Below, in pieces: positions 9,860 through 18,959 of a stretch of DNA of 64,000 nt (its first letter is position 1; each line of letters opens with the position of its first letter). Both the position numbers and the translations under genes were made by a program. Source of the stretch: Nocardioides houyundeii (GTDB lineage: Bacteria; Actinomycetota; Actinomycetes; Propionibacteriales; Nocardioidaceae); the NCBI RefSeq assembly GCF_002865585.1, contig NZ_CP025581.1, forward strand, positions 1,922,001 to 1,986,000, given 5' to 3'. The notes below the pieces were generated by a model that saw nothing but the letters and a program-made list of their open reading frames with translations, was not told the DNA's origin and ran no database searches.

Positions 9860-10539
9860 TGCCGCCGGTGCAGAGCCTCTCCTCCAGCGCGGTCTCGCTG
9901 CTGCTCTCCGACGCCCGCCTCCCGGTGGGCGGGCACACCCAGTCCGGTGGCCTGGAGCCGGCGCTGCTGGCCGGGCTGAGCTCCGAGGGCATCGTCGGCT
10001 ACTGCCGGACGCGGCTGGCGACCGTCGTACGGACCGAGGCGGCGACCGCGGTCGTGGCTCGGCACGTCACCCTGGGGCACGGCGACCTCGGCCTGGTGCA
10101 TGCCCACTGGGCGGCCCGCACGCCCAGCGCGGCCCAGCGGGAGACCTCCGCCGAGCTGGGTCGGGGCCTGCTCCGGCTGGCCCGTCGGCTCTGGCTCACC
10201 GGGGCCGACCTGGCAGCGCTGGGGGCGCTGCCGAGTCCCGCCCGGCCGCTGGTGCTCGGCGCGGTCGCGGCCCGGACCGGCCTCGACGCCCACCACCTCG
10301 CCCAGGTCGTCGCCTACGACGACGTGCAGACCGTCGTGGCGGCCGGGCTCAAGCTCGCGCCCGGCGACCCGGTGGTCGCCACCGGCTGGGTCTGGGAGCA
10401 GCTCGGCGAGATCGACCGGCTGGCGACCCAGGTGGCCGGGGCCCGAACGCCCGGCGACATCCCGTCGCTGGCCGCACCGCAGATCGAGGAGTGGGCACAG
10501 GCCCACGCCCACACCACGAGGAGGCTGTTCCGTGCCTGA
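9859..10539 (+). CDS. ureF: Urease accessory protein UreF
   Basis: Urease maturation factor that, with UreD and UreG, forms the complex delivering nickel to apo-urease. 226 residues, all-helical family. Landmarks: [20 protein letters not shown] at the N-terminus and the C-terminal W(A)[11 protein letters not shown] tail that contacts UreD. The start overlaps the ureC stop and the 3' end overlaps ureG by eight bases. No ureE gene lies on either side. Confidence 0.9.
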
Positions 10540-11251
10540 GACCGTCAGAAGCACCCTGCGACTGGGAGTCTGCGGACCCGTCGGCACCGGGAAGAGCTCA
10601 CTGATCGCCACGCTGTGCCGAGAGCTCGCCGCGACCCACCAGCTCGGGGTGATCACCAACGACATCTACACCGACGAGGACGCCCGCTTCCTGCGCTCCG
10701 CCGGGGTGCTGCCCGCCGAGCGGATCGTCGGCGTGGAGACGGGAGCCTGCCCGCACACCGCCATCCGGGACGACGTCACCGCCAACCTCACGGCGGTGGA
10801 GGACCTCGAGGAGCGCTTCTTCCCGCTCGACCTCGTGCTGGTGGAGTCCGGCGGGGACAACCTGACCGCGACGTTCTCCCCCGCACTGGTCGACGTCCAG
10901 ATCTTCGTCCTCGACGTCGCCGGCGGCGGCGACGTGGCCCGCAAGGGCGGGCCGGGGATCGAGCGTGCCGACCTGCTGGTGGTCAACAAGACCGACCTGG
11001 CGCCCCATGTCGGCGTGGACGTGGCGCAGATGGTCGCCGACGCCACCCGCGCCCGGGACGGGCGGCCCGTGGTCGCCCTGTCCCGCCACGACGCGGCCTC
11101 CGTGGAGGCGCTGGTCTCGTGGGTGAAGGCCCAGCTGGCCGAGCTCCGGCGCGGACGCCTGGTCCCCACGGACCCGGGACCGATGCCCGCCCACGACCAC
11201 CCGCACCCCGCGGACCACCCGGTGTCGGCTCATGCCCACAGCCACCCGTGA
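10532..11251 (+). CDS. ureG: Urease accessory GTPase UreG with a histidine-rich C-terminal tail
   Basis: SIMIBI-class GTPase that powers nickel insertion into urease. GTG at 10532 gives 239 residues. P-loop [10 protein letters not shown] near residue 15, [13 protein letters not shown] (switch), the nickel-binding CPH motif in [24 protein letters not shown] and the NKTDLAPH base-recognition motif. Unusually the last ~20 residues carry seven histidines ([19 protein letters not shown]). His-rich stretches in this family are normally N-terminal, and the cluster lacks ureE, so the tail may serve as the nickel store. The tail DNA overlaps the ureD start by 20 bases. Confidence 0.93.
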   Translation: MPETVRSTLRLGVCGPVGTGKSSLIATLCRELAATHQLGVITNDIYTDEDARFLRSAGVLPAERIVGVETGACPHTAIRDDVTANLTAVEDLEERFFPLDLVLVESGGDNLTATFSPALVDVQIFVLDVAGGGDVARKGGPGIERADLLVVNKTDLAPHVGVDVAQMVADATRARDGRPVVALSRHDAASVEALVSWVKAQLAELRRGRLVPTDPGPMPAHDHPHPADHPVSAHAHSHP

Positions 11252-11972
11252 CGTGACGGTCGGGGCGCTCACCACCGGGATCTCGGTGGCGCGCACGGCC
11301 TCCGGCCCGGTGGCGGTGGGGCTGCGTCACGGGGGGCTCCGGGGCCAGCTCCTGGGCCGGGACCGCACGGGTGCCCGGGTCGCCCTGCTGGCTGCTCAGG
11401 CGCTGTTGCTGGGCGGGGACCAGGTCCGGCTCGACGTACGGGTGGGCGCCGGGTGCCGGCTGGAGATCACCGAGCCCGCGGGCACGGTCGCCTACGCCAC
11501 GGACGAGGCGGCCGCGGGCTGGCACACCACGATCGACGTCGAGCCCGGTGGCCTCCTGGTGTGGCACACCGCGCCGTTCGTCGTCTCCGAGCAGGCACGG
11601 GTGCACCGCAGCACCACGGTGCTCCTCGCGCCGGACGCCGGGTGCCTGCTCCGGGAGACCCTGGTGCTGGGCCGCAGCGGGGAGGGACCCGGACGGCTCA
11701 CCACCACGACGTACGCCGCACGGCACGGGTCGCCGGTCCTGGTGGAGACCCTGGACCTGGGACCGGTGTCGCAGGTGCCCGGGATGCTGGGCGCGAACCG
11801 GGTGCTCGACCAGGTCACCGATCTCCGTCCCGGACGGGTCAGCGACGACCCAGCGGCGTTCAACCTCGCGGCCGGCGGCGTGGTGCACCGACGGCTCGCC
11901 CCAGCGGCCCACCTGGCCTCCCTCGAGTCCACCTGGCAGGAGCTCGTGCGCTCCAGCGCCGCCGCGGACTGA
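11232..11972 (+). CDS. ureD: Urease accessory protein UreD
   Basis: Scaffold of the urease activation complex (UreH in some nomenclatures). 246 residues, with the [17 protein letters not shown] region, [27 protein letters not shown] and [16 protein letters not shown], typical of actinobacterial UreD. ATG lies within the 3' end of ureG. It is the last gene of the urt-ure operon; the next gene starts 19 bases on with its own -10 element. Confidence 0.88.
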   Translation: MPTATRDVTVGALTTGISVARTASGPVAVGLRHGGLRGQLLGRDRTGARVALLAAQALLLGGDQVRLDVRVGAGCRLEITEPAGTVAYATDEAAAGWHTTIDVEPGGLLVWHTAPFVVSEQARVHRSTTVLLAPDAGCLLRETLVLGRSGEGPGRLTTTTYAARHGSPVLVETLDLGPVSQVPGMLGANRVLDQVTDLRPGRVSDDPAAFNLAAGGVVHRRLAPAAHLASLESTWQELVRSSAAAD

Positions 11973-11978
11973 GTCTGG

Positions 11979-11984
11979 CAGGAT
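11979..11984 (+). promoter_or_regulatory. Putative -10 element (CAGGAT) for the exonuclease gene
   Basis: CAGGAT ends seven bases before the GTG at 11992, suggesting a leaderless transcript separate from the urease operon. Confidence 0.4.
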
Positions 11985-11991
11985 CCTCGTC

Positions 11992-12933
11992 GTGACCGAA
12001 CCCGCGCCGCGCCTGATGCTCCTGGACACCGCCAGCCTCTACTTCCGGGCGTTTTTCGGGGTCCCGGAGATCAAGGCGCCCGACGGCACCAACGTCAACG
12101 CGGTGCGCGGCCTGCTTGAGTTCATCGCCCGGTTGGTCACCGACTACCGCCCCACGCACCTGGTCTGCTGCTGGGACAACGACTGGCGTCCGCAGTGGCG
12201 GGTGGACCTGCTGCCCACCTACAAGGCCCACCGGGTGGTGGCCGAGCGCCCCGGGGAGTCCCCGGACGTGGAGGAGGTGCCCGACCCGCTGGAGGCACAG
12301 ATCCCGATCATCCTCGAGGTGCTCCGGGCGCTGGGCATCAGCGTCGTGGGGGCGGACCAGCACGAGGCCGACGACGTGATCGGGACGCTCGCGACCGACG
12401 CCGGGATGCCGGTGGAGATCGTCACCGGTGACCGCGACCTGTTCCAGCTCGTCGACGACGAGGCGCAGGTCCGGGTGCTGTACACCGCTCGGGGGGTGAG
12501 CAAGCACGAGCGGGTCACCGGTGAGGTGGTGCGTGCCAAGTACGACGTCGAGGCCCACCAGTACGCCGACTTCGCGACGCTGCGCGGGGACGCCTCGGAC
12601 GGCCTGCCCGGAGTCCCCGGGGTCGGGGACAAGACGGCGGCCACCCTGTTGGGCCGCTTCGGCGACGTGCCCGGCATCCTGGCTGCCGCGGAGGATCCCG
12701 ACTCGGATCTGGCACCAGGGCCGCGGCGCAAGATCAAGGACGCCGCCGACTACCTCGCGGTCGCTCCCACGGTGGTCGCCGTGGTGCGCGACCTCGACCT
12801 GGGACCGGTCGACGCGCTGCTCCCCCGCACCCCCCGCGACCCCGACGCCGTCGTCGAGCTGAGCGGACGCTGGAACCTCGAGGGGCCGCTGACCCGGGTG
12901 GTCACGGCACTGACCGGTCCCGAGGACTCCTGA
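11992..12933 (+). CDS. 5'-3' exonuclease (Pol I-type flap nuclease, stand-alone)
   Basis: 313 residues homologous to the N-terminal nuclease domain of DNA polymerase I without a polymerase. Metal-binding acidic residues are visible: LLDTASLYFRAF (Asp near residue 11), CCWDNDWRPQWR, ADDVIGTLA, IVTGDRDLFQLVDD; the helix-hairpin-helix reads GDASDGLPGVPGVGDKTAATLL. It likely removes RNA primers or flaps in replication and repair. It corresponds to the exonuclease next to helY in Mycobacterium. GTG start immediately after a -10-like element. Confidence 0.88.
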   Translation: MTEPAPRLMLLDTASLYFRAFFGVPEIKAPDGTNVNAVRGLLEFIARLVTDYRPTHLVCCWDNDWRPQWRVDLLPTYKAHRVVAERPGESPDVEEVPDPLEAQIPIILEVLRALGISVVGADQHEADDVIGTLATDAGMPVEIVTGDRDLFQLVDDEAQVRVLYTARGVSKHERVTGEVVRAKYDVEAHQYADFATLRGDASDGLPGVPGVGDKTAATLLGRFGDVPGILAAAEDPDSDLAPGPRRKIKDAADYLAVAPTVVAVVRDLDLGPVDALLPRTPRDPDAVVELSGRWNLEGPLTRVVTALTGPEDS

Positions 12934-12970
12934 CGGGCCGGCGCCGCGGCACCGGCTTGCCCCTGGTGCC

Positions 12971-12976
12971 TAGGTT
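12971..12976 (+). promoter_or_regulatory. Putative -10 element (TAGGTT) for the SDR gene
   Basis: TAGGTT ends six bases before ATG 12983, giving a leaderless transcript. Confidence 0.45.
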
Positions 12977-12982
12977 GGTGAC

Positions 12983-13645
12983 ATGAGCCATATCGCTGTC
13001 GTCGGGGGCCACGGAAACGTGGCCCGTCACCTGCACCCGATTCTCGTCGCCGCCGGGCACACGCCCGTGGCCCTGGTCCGCAAGGACAGCTATCGGGCCG
13101 AGCTGGAGGCGCTGGGCGCCGAGGTGCGCCTGCTGGACATCGAGGCGGACGACGCCGCGGGGTTCGCCACGGCGTTCGAGGGCTGCGACGCGGTGGTCTT
13201 CGCGGCCGGTGGCGGGGCGGACGGCAACGTGGAGCGCAAGCGGACCGTCGACCTCGAGGGCTCCCTGAAGTCCATCGAGGGCGCACGGCAGGCCGGGATC
13301 ACCCGGTTCGTCCAGCTCTCCGCGATCGGCGTGGACGACGCCCTCCCCGACGACACCGCCGAGGTGTGGAAGGCCTACGTGGAGGCCAAGCGGGACGCCG
13401 ACGTGGCGCTGCGCGACAGCGGGCTGGACTGGACGATCATCCGCCCGGGCGCCCTCACCGACGACGATGCCCTGGGCCGCGTCCAGCTGGCCGAGCACGT
13501 CACGCGGGGCAGCATCCCCCGAGCCGACGTCGCTGCCGTGCTGGCGGCGGTGCTGGACTCCGAAGCGGCCGTGGGCCGACAGTGGGAGCTCGTCTCGGGC
13601 GACACCCCGGTGGACGACGCGGTGGCGCTGGCCGTCACCGGCTGA
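12983..13645 (+). CDS. NAD(P)H-binding atypical SDR family protein
   Basis: 220 residues with a Rossmann core: nucleotide-binding VVGGHGNVARHLHPIL at the N-terminus, LDIEADDAAGF, AVVFAAGGGADG, and the downstream VEAKRDADVALRDSGLDWTIIRPGAL region. This is the NmrA/YwnB-like short form of the SDR superfamily, in which the catalytic YxxxK is often absent, so many members act as redox sensors or reductases of unknown substrate. It converges on helY. Substrate cannot be told. Confidence 0.8.
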   Translation: MSHIAVVGGHGNVARHLHPILVAAGHTPVALVRKDSYRAELEALGAEVRLLDIEADDAAGFATAFEGCDAVVFAAGGGADGNVERKRTVDLEGSLKSIEGARQAGITRFVQLSAIGVDDALPDDTAEVWKAYVEAKRDADVALRDSGLDWTIIRPGALTDDDALGRVQLAEHVTRGSIPRADVAAVLAAVLDSEAAVGRQWELVSGDTPVDDAVALAVTG

Positions 13646-13692
13646 GGCCTGCGCGGCCCGCGCGGCCTGGGGCGGCGCCGGACCGCTGTACG

Positions 13693-13728
13693 CCCGCCCC
13701 ACCCGCGCACATGCACCCGCGGGGCGGG
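13693..13728. terminator. Possible bidirectional terminator between SDR gene and helY
   Basis: CCCGCCCC (13693-13700) and GGGGCGGG (13721-13728) can pair across a 20-base loop in the short gap between two converging genes. There is no T run on either side, so efficiency is uncertain. Confidence 0.3.
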
Positions 13729-13734
13729 ACGGAC

Positions 13735-16524
13735 CTAGGCCGAGAAGGCGGAGTACGCCACCACGCCGCGCCGCAGCCGCTTGACCGACTCGCGCGCGAC
13801 CCGGCGCAACGAGGTGTCACCCGCGGCGTCGGCGACCTGACCGGTGAGGTCGAGCAGCTGCTTCATCCAGCGCACGAAGTCTCCTGCCGCCAGGTCGACG
13901 GCGCCGAGCACGTCGTCGAGGTCGTCGCCCTCCGCCCAGCGGTACGCCGCCCAGGCGAACCCCAGGTCGGGCTCGCGGAGGAAGTCCAGCCGGTGTTCCT
14001 TCTCCAGGGCCTCGAGCTCGGCCCACAGCCGGACCATCTCCGCGATGGTCTCGCTGACCGCGCCGCCCGGCACACGCGGGGCGGAGGCGTCGTCGGCCCG
14101 GCGCGCCTCGTAGACGAGCACCGAGAGCACGGCGGCGAGCTCGGAGGCGTCGAGGCCGTCCCACAGCCCGTGGCGCAGGGACTCCGCAGCGACCAGGTCC
14201 ATGTCGGTGTAGACCCGACGCAGCCGGGACCCGCGCTCGGTGACCTTGTCGTCGGCCAGGTAGTCCAGGGCGGTGAGCACGTCGCAGACCCGGTCGAAGG
14301 TCCGCGCCACGGTGTTGGTGCGCTGCTCGACCCGCCGCTTGAGGGTGGCGGAGTCCCGGTCCAGCTTGAACCACCGCTCGGCCCACCGGGAGTGGTCCTC
14401 GCGCTCGGGGCACTGGTGACAGGGGTGCTGCTTGAGCTGGCGGCGCAGATCCTCGATCTCGCGCTCGACGGGGCTGTCGGGCACCGGGCCGCCGCGGCCG
14501 CCGCCGTGACGTGGCGGCGGAGTCAGGTCGTGGGTGCGGGCGCGCAGCGTGGCGACCAGGTCCTTGCGCATCTGCGGGTTGCGACCGTTGAAGGACTTGG
14601 GGATCCGGATCCGGGTGAGGGCCTGCACCGGGGTGGGGAAGTCCATGATGGCCAGTCGCCGGGCCTGCCGGTCCTGGGTCACCACGTAGGGACGCGGCTC
14701 GGTGGGGCTGGCCAGACCCGGGTCGATGACGACGGCGAACCCGGAGAACTTCCCCGCCGGCACCTGGATCACGTCGCCGGGCCTGAGCTGCTGCAGCGAG
14801 GCGAGCGCCTCCTCGCGACGGTCGGCCTTGCGCGCCCGGGCGGCGCCCTTCTCGAGCTCGGAGATGCGCCGTCGCAGGTCGGCGTACTCCATGAAGTCAC
14901 CCACGTGGCAGGTGGCCGCCTCGCGGTAGCCCTCGAGGGCCTCCTGGGCCTTGTGCAGCTGCTTGGCCAGCCCGACGACCGCCTTGTCGGCCTGGAACTG
15001 GGCGAACGACATCTCCAGCAGCTCACGCGACCGGGCCCGGCCGAACTGGGCGACCAGGTTGACCGCCATGTTGTAGGAGGGGCGGAACGACGAGCGCAGC
15101 GGATAGGTGCGGGTGGAGGCCAGGCCGGCCAGCTCGCGCGGGTCCATGCCGGGCTGCCACAGCACGACGCCGTGCCCCTCGACATCGAGCCCGCGACGCC
15201 CCGCGCGTCCGGTGAGCTGGGTGTACTCCCCGGGCGTGATGTCCGCGTGCGTCTCGCCGTTCCACTTCGACAGCTTCTCGATCACCACCGTGCGAGCGGG
15301 CATGTTGATGCCCAGTGCCAGGGTCTCGGTGGCGAAGACCACCTTGCACAACCCCCGGGTGAAGAGGTCCTCCACGCACTGCTTGAACGTGGGCAGCATG
15401 CCGGCGTGGTGGGCCGCGACGCCGCGCGTCAGGCCGTCCAGGAACTCGTGGTAGCCCAGGACGTGCCGGTCGTCCTCGGGCAGGTGCCGGCAGCGCTCCT
15501 CGACGAAGGCCGCGATCTCGTCGCGCTCCGCAGGAGAGGTCAGCCGCACGCCCGCGGACAGGCACTGGGTGACCGCGGCGTCGCACCCGACCCGGCTGAA
15601 GATGAAGACGATGGCCGGCAGCAGGCCCTGCTTGTCGAGCTGTTCGATGACGTCGACCCGGCTGGGGATCCAGACCCGGCGGCCGTTGCCCACGTCCCGT
15701 GGGCCCTTGGTGGCCCCCGAGCGACCCTTGCGTGGCGCCCGGCGGTCGCGCATCAGCCGGGAGCTGGCCCAGTCGTCGCGGGAGACGCGCAGCAGCTCGC
15801 CGTTGACCGGCGCTCCCTCCTTGACGAAGCCGGCGCTGGCGTCGACGTCGGACTTGGCGAACAGGTCGAGGATGCGCCGACCGACCATCACGTGCTGGAA
15901 CAGCGGCACCGGCCGCCGCTCCTCCACGATCGTGGTGGTGTCGCCGCGCACCGTGGCGAGCCACTCACCGAACTCCTCGGCGTTGGAGACGGTCGCGGAG
16001 AGCGAGACCACCGACACCGACTCGGGCAGGTGGATGATCACCTCCTCCCAGACCGCGCCACGGGCGCGGTCCGCCAGGTAGTGCACCTCGTCCATCACCA
16101 CGAAACCCAGCCCCAGCAGGGTGCGGGAGCCGGCGTAGAGCATGTTGCGCAGCACCTCGGTGGTCATCACCACCACCGGCGCCTCGCCGTTGATCGTGTG
16201 GTCCCCGGTGAGCAGGCCGACCTGCTCGCTGCCGTAGCGCTCCACCAGGTCGTGGTACTTCTGGTTGGACAGCGCCTTGATCGGGGTGGTGTAGAAGCAC
16301 TTGCGCCCGGTCGCCAGCGCCAGGTGCACCGCAAACTCCCCCACCACCGTCTTGCCCGACCCCGTCGGCGCGGCGACCAGCACGCCTCGGCCGTCCTCGA
16401 TCTCGCGGCAGGCTCGGATCTGGAAGTCGTCGAGCCCGAAGGAGTACTGCCCTGCGAAGTCGACCAGGACCGGGTGCTGTTGATCCCGGCGGAACGCGGC
16501 GTAGGCCTCGGACGGAGAGCTCAT
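13735..16524 (-). CDS. helY: Ski2-like DEAD/DEAH-box RNA helicase HelY
   Basis: 929 residues. Superfamily 2 motifs in order: Q-motif-like FQIRACREIEDGRGVL, motif I APTGSGKTVVGEF near residue 51, motif Ia TTPIKALSNQKY, motif II MDEVHYLAD, motif III LSATVSNAEEFG, then ETLALGINMPARTVV and motif VI QLTGRAGRRGLD. The C-terminal helical domain with KDLVATLRARTHD and a Cys-containing HPCHQCPE segment follows. Expected to remodel RNA; the exact target in actinobacteria is not settled. The start overlaps the lipid-kinase stop (ATGA), so the two are co-translated. Confidence 0.92.
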   Translation of the reverse strand: MSSPSEAYAAFRRDQQHPVLVDFAGQYSFGLDDFQIRACREIEDGRGVLVAAPTGSGKTVVGEFAVHLALATGRKCFYTTPIKALSNQKYHDLVERYGSEQVGLLTGDHTINGEAPVVVMTTEVLRNMLYAGSRTLLGLGFVVMDEVHYLADRARGAVWEEVIIHLPESVSVVSLSATVSNAEEFGEWLATVRGDTTTIVEERRPVPLFQHVMVGRRILDLFAKSDVDASAGFVKEGAPVNGELLRVSRDDWASSRLMRDRRAPRKGRSGATKGPRDVGNGRRVWIPSRVDVIEQLDKQGLLPAIVFIFSRVGCDAAVTQCLSAGVRLTSPAERDEIAAFVEERCRHLPEDDRHVLGYHEFLDGLTRGVAAHHAGMLPTFKQCVEDLFTRGLCKVVFATETLALGINMPARTVVIEKLSKWNGETHADITPGEYTQLTGRAGRRGLDVEGHGVVLWQPGMDPRELAGLASTRTYPLRSSFRPSYNMAVNLVAQFGRARSRELLEMSFAQFQADKAVVGLAKQLHKAQEALEGYREAATCHVGDFMEYADLRRRISELEKGAARARKADRREEALASLQQLRPGDVIQVPAGKFSGFAVVIDPGLASPTEPRPYVVTQDRQARRLAIMDFPTPVQALTRIRIPKSFNGRNPQMRKDLVATLRARTHDLTPPPRHGGGRGGPVPDSPVEREIEDLRRQLKQHPCHQCPEREDHSRWAERWFKLDRDSATLKRRVEQRTNTVARTFDRVCDVLTALDYLADDKVTERGSRLRRVYTDMDLVAAESLRHGLWDGLDASELAAVLSVLVYEARRADDASAPRVPGGAVSETIAEMVRLWAELEALEKEHRLDFLREPDLGFAWAAYRWAEGDDLDDVLGAVDLAAGDFVRWMKQLLDLTGQVADAAGDTSLRRVARESVKRLRRGVVAYSAFSA

Positions 16525-17402
16525 ACCCAGACCTTAAGCGCACCCCCCACACACTCGACGCTCAGCGGCAGGGCACCGAAGCGCTCGCCGTCGGCGTAGG
16601 CGACGATCCCGGCCGCGGCGACTGTCACCTTGCGCACCCGGTGGTGCTCGTACTTCGGGTGGGTGACGTGGGTGCCCGCGAAGAGCTTGGGGTAGGTACG
16701 GACCAGGCCGGTCCGGGACATCGGCTTGATGATCACCACGTCCAGCAGCCCGTCGTCCAGCAGCGCCCCCTCGGTGATCCGCAGTCCCCCGCCGAAGGAG
16801 GGGCCGTTGCCCACCGCCACCAGCATCGCCTCCACCCGGCGTACCTCGCCGTCGAGGTCCAGGGTGTAGTGCAGCGGCTGGAAGGTGCGCAGCTCCGCCA
16901 AGGTCGCCAGCTGGTAGCGCATCTGGCCCCGGGGCCAGCGCATCTGGTTGGCGCGCTCGTTGACGACCGCGTCGAAGCCCGCCGCCAGGACGGTCACGAA
17001 CCAGCGGTCGCCCGACCTGGCCAGGTCGATGGTCCGGGTCCGGTGGGCGATGATCCGGTCCACGGCCGCCATCGGGTCCTGCCGTGGCAGGTCGAAGTAG
17101 CGCGCCACGTCGTTGCCGGTGCCGCACGGCACCATCCCGATGGGTACGTCGGTCCCGGCGACGGCCTGGAGCCCGAGGTGGAACATCCCGTCCCCGCCGA
17201 TCACCACCACCCCGTCGGCCCCCTGGCCGACGGCGTGCCGGGTCAGGCTCAGGGTCTCCTCCCCGTCGCCGCCCATCAGGTCGCGCACCACCAGGCCGCT
17301 GTCGCGCAGTCGCCGCGCCACGGCTGCTCGGAGGCCGGGGCCGAGACCCTTGCCCGCGGCCGGGCTGGTGACGAGCGCGATCTCGCGCGGGCTGCTGCTC
17401 AC
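16521..17402 (-). CDS. Diacylglycerol/lipid kinase family protein (DAGK catalytic domain)
   Basis: GTG at 17402 (VSSSPREIALVTSPAAGKG) gives 293 residues. DAGK_cat motifs: VTSPAAGKG at the N-terminus, the phosphate-binding VVIGGDGMFHLGLQA, and VPCGTGNDVARYFDLP; the C-terminal half carries NGPSFGGGLRITEGALLDDGLLDVV. Such proteins phosphorylate diacylglycerol or related lipids at the membrane. A -10 element seven bases upstream suggests a leaderless internal promoter, so earlier in-frame starts were rejected. Co-translated with helY. Confidence 0.88.
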   Translation of the reverse strand: MSSSPREIALVTSPAAGKGLGPGLRAAVARRLRDSGLVVRDLMGGDGEETLSLTRHAVGQGADGVVVIGGDGMFHLGLQAVAGTDVPIGMVPCGTGNDVARYFDLPRQDPMAAVDRIIAHRTRTIDLARSGDRWFVTVLAAGFDAVVNERANQMRWPRGQMRYQLATLAELRTFQPLHYTLDLDGEVRRVEAMLVAVGNGPSFGGGLRITEGALLDDGLLDVVIIKPMSRTGLVRTYPKLFAGTHVTHPKYEHHRVRKVTVAAAGIVAYADGERFGALPLSVECVGGALKVWV

Positions 17403-17409
17403 GCCGGAG

Positions 17410-17415
17410 ACCCTA
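17410..17415 (-). promoter_or_regulatory. Putative -10 element (TAGGGT) for the lipid kinase gene
   Basis: TAGGGT ends seven bases before the GTG; its TAG is also the stop codon of the upstream hypothetical gene. Confidence 0.5.
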
Positions 17416-17838
17416 ACGGCTGCCGGACGGCCTTCGAGGTGCCTCAGCACCTATTCGCAGGTGGGCGGCGTACCGCTCCGGCGAGGCACCGACGGCGCGT
17501 GCCAGCCGGCTCAGTGCCTCGAGCACCTGATCGGCGGCGAACCCGGTCCCCGGTACGGCGAGGGTCAGTCGTCCCTGACGTTCGGCCAGCAGCAGCTGTC
17601 CGTGCTGCCACGCCTGGTGGCAGCGGGTGCGGACCAGGTCGGTGACGACCGGTTCCGGGTAGGCCTCGTCGACGGCGAGCAGGTCGCACGGCAGGTCCGG
17701 ATGCCCCTCGCCGGTCAGCGTGCCGGCCACGTGGTACCCGGTGCGCAGACCGGCCACGGCGGTCCACGTCACCCCCTCCGTGCCGAGCCACTCGGGCAGG
17801 TCGAAGGGGTCCACGTCGTCCAGCGGTACAGGCTCCAC
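17413..17838 (-). CDS. Conserved hypothetical protein between tatC and the lipid kinase
   Basis: 141 residues, GTG start, no signal or membrane segment. Visible features are an acidic N-terminus (PLDDVDPFDLPEWLG), a TAVAGLRTGYHVAGTLTG stretch, DLLAVDEAYPEPVV and an alpha-helical C-terminal third. I do not recognise the family. Its fixed place between Tat and lipid-kinase genes and a -10 element six bases before the start support it as a real, separately transcribed gene. Confidence 0.7.
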   Translation of the reverse strand: MEPVPLDDVDPFDLPEWLGTEGVTWTAVAGLRTGYHVAGTLTGEGHPDLPCDLLAVDEAYPEPVVTDLVRTRCHQAWQHGQLLLAERQGRLTLAVPGTGFAADQVLEALSRLARAVGASPERYAAHLRIGAEAPRRPSGSR

Positions 17839-17844
17839 GCCTCC

Positions 17845-17850
17845 ACCCTG
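17845..17850 (-). promoter_or_regulatory. Putative -10 element (CAGGGT) for the hypothetical gene
   Basis: CAGGGT ends six bases before GTG 17838, the leaderless geometry used throughout the window. Confidence 0.4.
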
Positions 17851-18690
17851 TCAGAGGGGGGACGGCTGGTCGTCCGCCCACCCCGGGGCGACAGCACGGC
17901 GGCGTGCCCGGACCCGGTCCACCACACGTGCGGCGATCTCGGCCAGCAGGAACAGCACCAGCATCGGGATGGCCAGCATGAGCATGGAGAACGGGTCGGT
18001 CGAGGGCGTCGCCACGGCGGCGAAGACGAAGGTCCCGATGATGATCCAGGGGCGGTAACGACCCAGCGCTGCGCCGCTCACCACCCCTGCGAGGTTGAGC
18101 ATGATCACGAACAGCGGGATCTCGAAGGCGATCCCGAAGACCAGCAGCATCCGGGTGAAGAAGGAGAAGTAGTCACCGAACTCGACGAGGTTCTCCAGGC
18201 TCTCCTGGGTGAAGCCGATCAGCACCTCCAGCCCCTTGGGCAGCACGTAGTACCCCACGGCCACGCCGGCCAGGAAGAGAGGGCCGGCGACGGCGGCGAA
18301 GATCCGCGACCACTTGCGCTCGTTGCGGTGCAGCCCGGGAACCACGAAGCCCCAGATCTGGGAGAGCCAGTAGGGGCTGGCGATCACGATGGCCGCCACG
18401 CCGCAGAGCTTGAGCTGCATCAGCAGGGGCCCCGTCGCGCCCTGGACGTAGGCCTTGGTCTCCACGCTCTGGCCCAGCTGCTCGCGGGCGTCGTTGTAGG
18501 GCTCGAGCACCAGGGCGAACAGCTGGTCGTAGAAGAACAGCGCGCCGACGAAGACCACCAGCAGCACCAGCACCGAGCGCACCAGTCGGGCGCGCAGCTC
18601 TCGTACGTGGTCCGACAGCGGCATCCTGCCGTCGGGTCCGACCGGGTGCTGAGGGGTCCCCCGCAGCACCGCGATGATGCCCCGGATCAC
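17851..18690 (-). CDS. tatC: Sec-independent protein translocase TatC
   Basis: Receptor subunit of the twin-arginine translocase. 279 residues from GTG 18690, eight bases after the tatA stop; ATG 18624 (MPLSDHVRELRARL) is an alternative start. Six hydrophobic helices are visible. Conserved TatC features include DHVRELRARL before helix 1, FVVPGLHRNERKW after helix 2, the periplasmic loop with PKGLEVLIGFTQE, FGIAFEIPLFV in helix 4 and ATPSTDPFSML near the C-terminus. Co-transcribed with tatA. Confidence 0.93.
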   Translation of the reverse strand: MIRGIIAVLRGTPQHPVGPDGRMPLSDHVRELRARLVRSVLVLLVVFVGALFFYDQLFALVLEPYNDAREQLGQSVETKAYVQGATGPLLMQLKLCGVAAIVIASPYWLSQIWGFVVPGLHRNERKWSRIFAAVAGPLFLAGVAVGYYVLPKGLEVLIGFTQESLENLVEFGDYFSFFTRMLLVFGIAFEIPLFVIMLNLAGVVSGAALGRYRPWIIIGTFVFAAVATPSTDPFSMLMLAIPMLVLFLLAEIAARVVDRVRARRRAVAPGWADDQPSPL

Positions 18691-18697
18691 CGCGCGG

Positions 18698-18958
18698 TCA
18701 GGCGGGGTTGTCGTCGCGGTACGGCGGCTGAGTGGGGTCGTCCTGGCGCCGCCGGGCCTCGAGCTCGAGCTGTTCGGGAGTCTTGGCCTCGTCATCGTCG
18801 AGGAGCCCCTTGGTCTCTGCCTTGAAGATGCGCAGCGCGCGGCCACTCCCCCGGGCCAGCTCGGGGAGCTTGGAGGCACCGAAGAGCAGCACCAGGACAG
18901 CCAGGATGATGAGCAGCTCGGTCGTGCCCAGACCGGCGATCAGCGGCGGCAGAGTCAT
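18698..18958 (-). CDS. tatA: Sec-independent protein translocase TatA
   Basis: 86-residue pore subunit: one N-terminal hydrophobic helix (ELLIILAVLVLLFG), the FGASKLPELARGSGRALRIFK amphipathic helix with the F-G hinge, then an acidic tail. It starts one base before the corrected pafC stop, so it may be translated from the pafBC message. With TatC it exports folded proteins. Confidence 0.92.
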   Translation of the reverse strand: MTLPPLIAGLGTTELLIILAVLVLLFGASKLPELARGSGRALRIFKAETKGLLDDDEAKTPEQLELEARRRQDDPTQPPYRDDNPA

Positions 18959-18959
18959 G

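Noticed and set aside
13366..16599. Long plus-strand open frame (~1077 codons) opposite helY
   Set aside because: It mirrors the helicase gene, has Gly/Arg/His/Val-biased composition and no domain or ribosome site. Such antisense frames are expected in GC-rich DNA.
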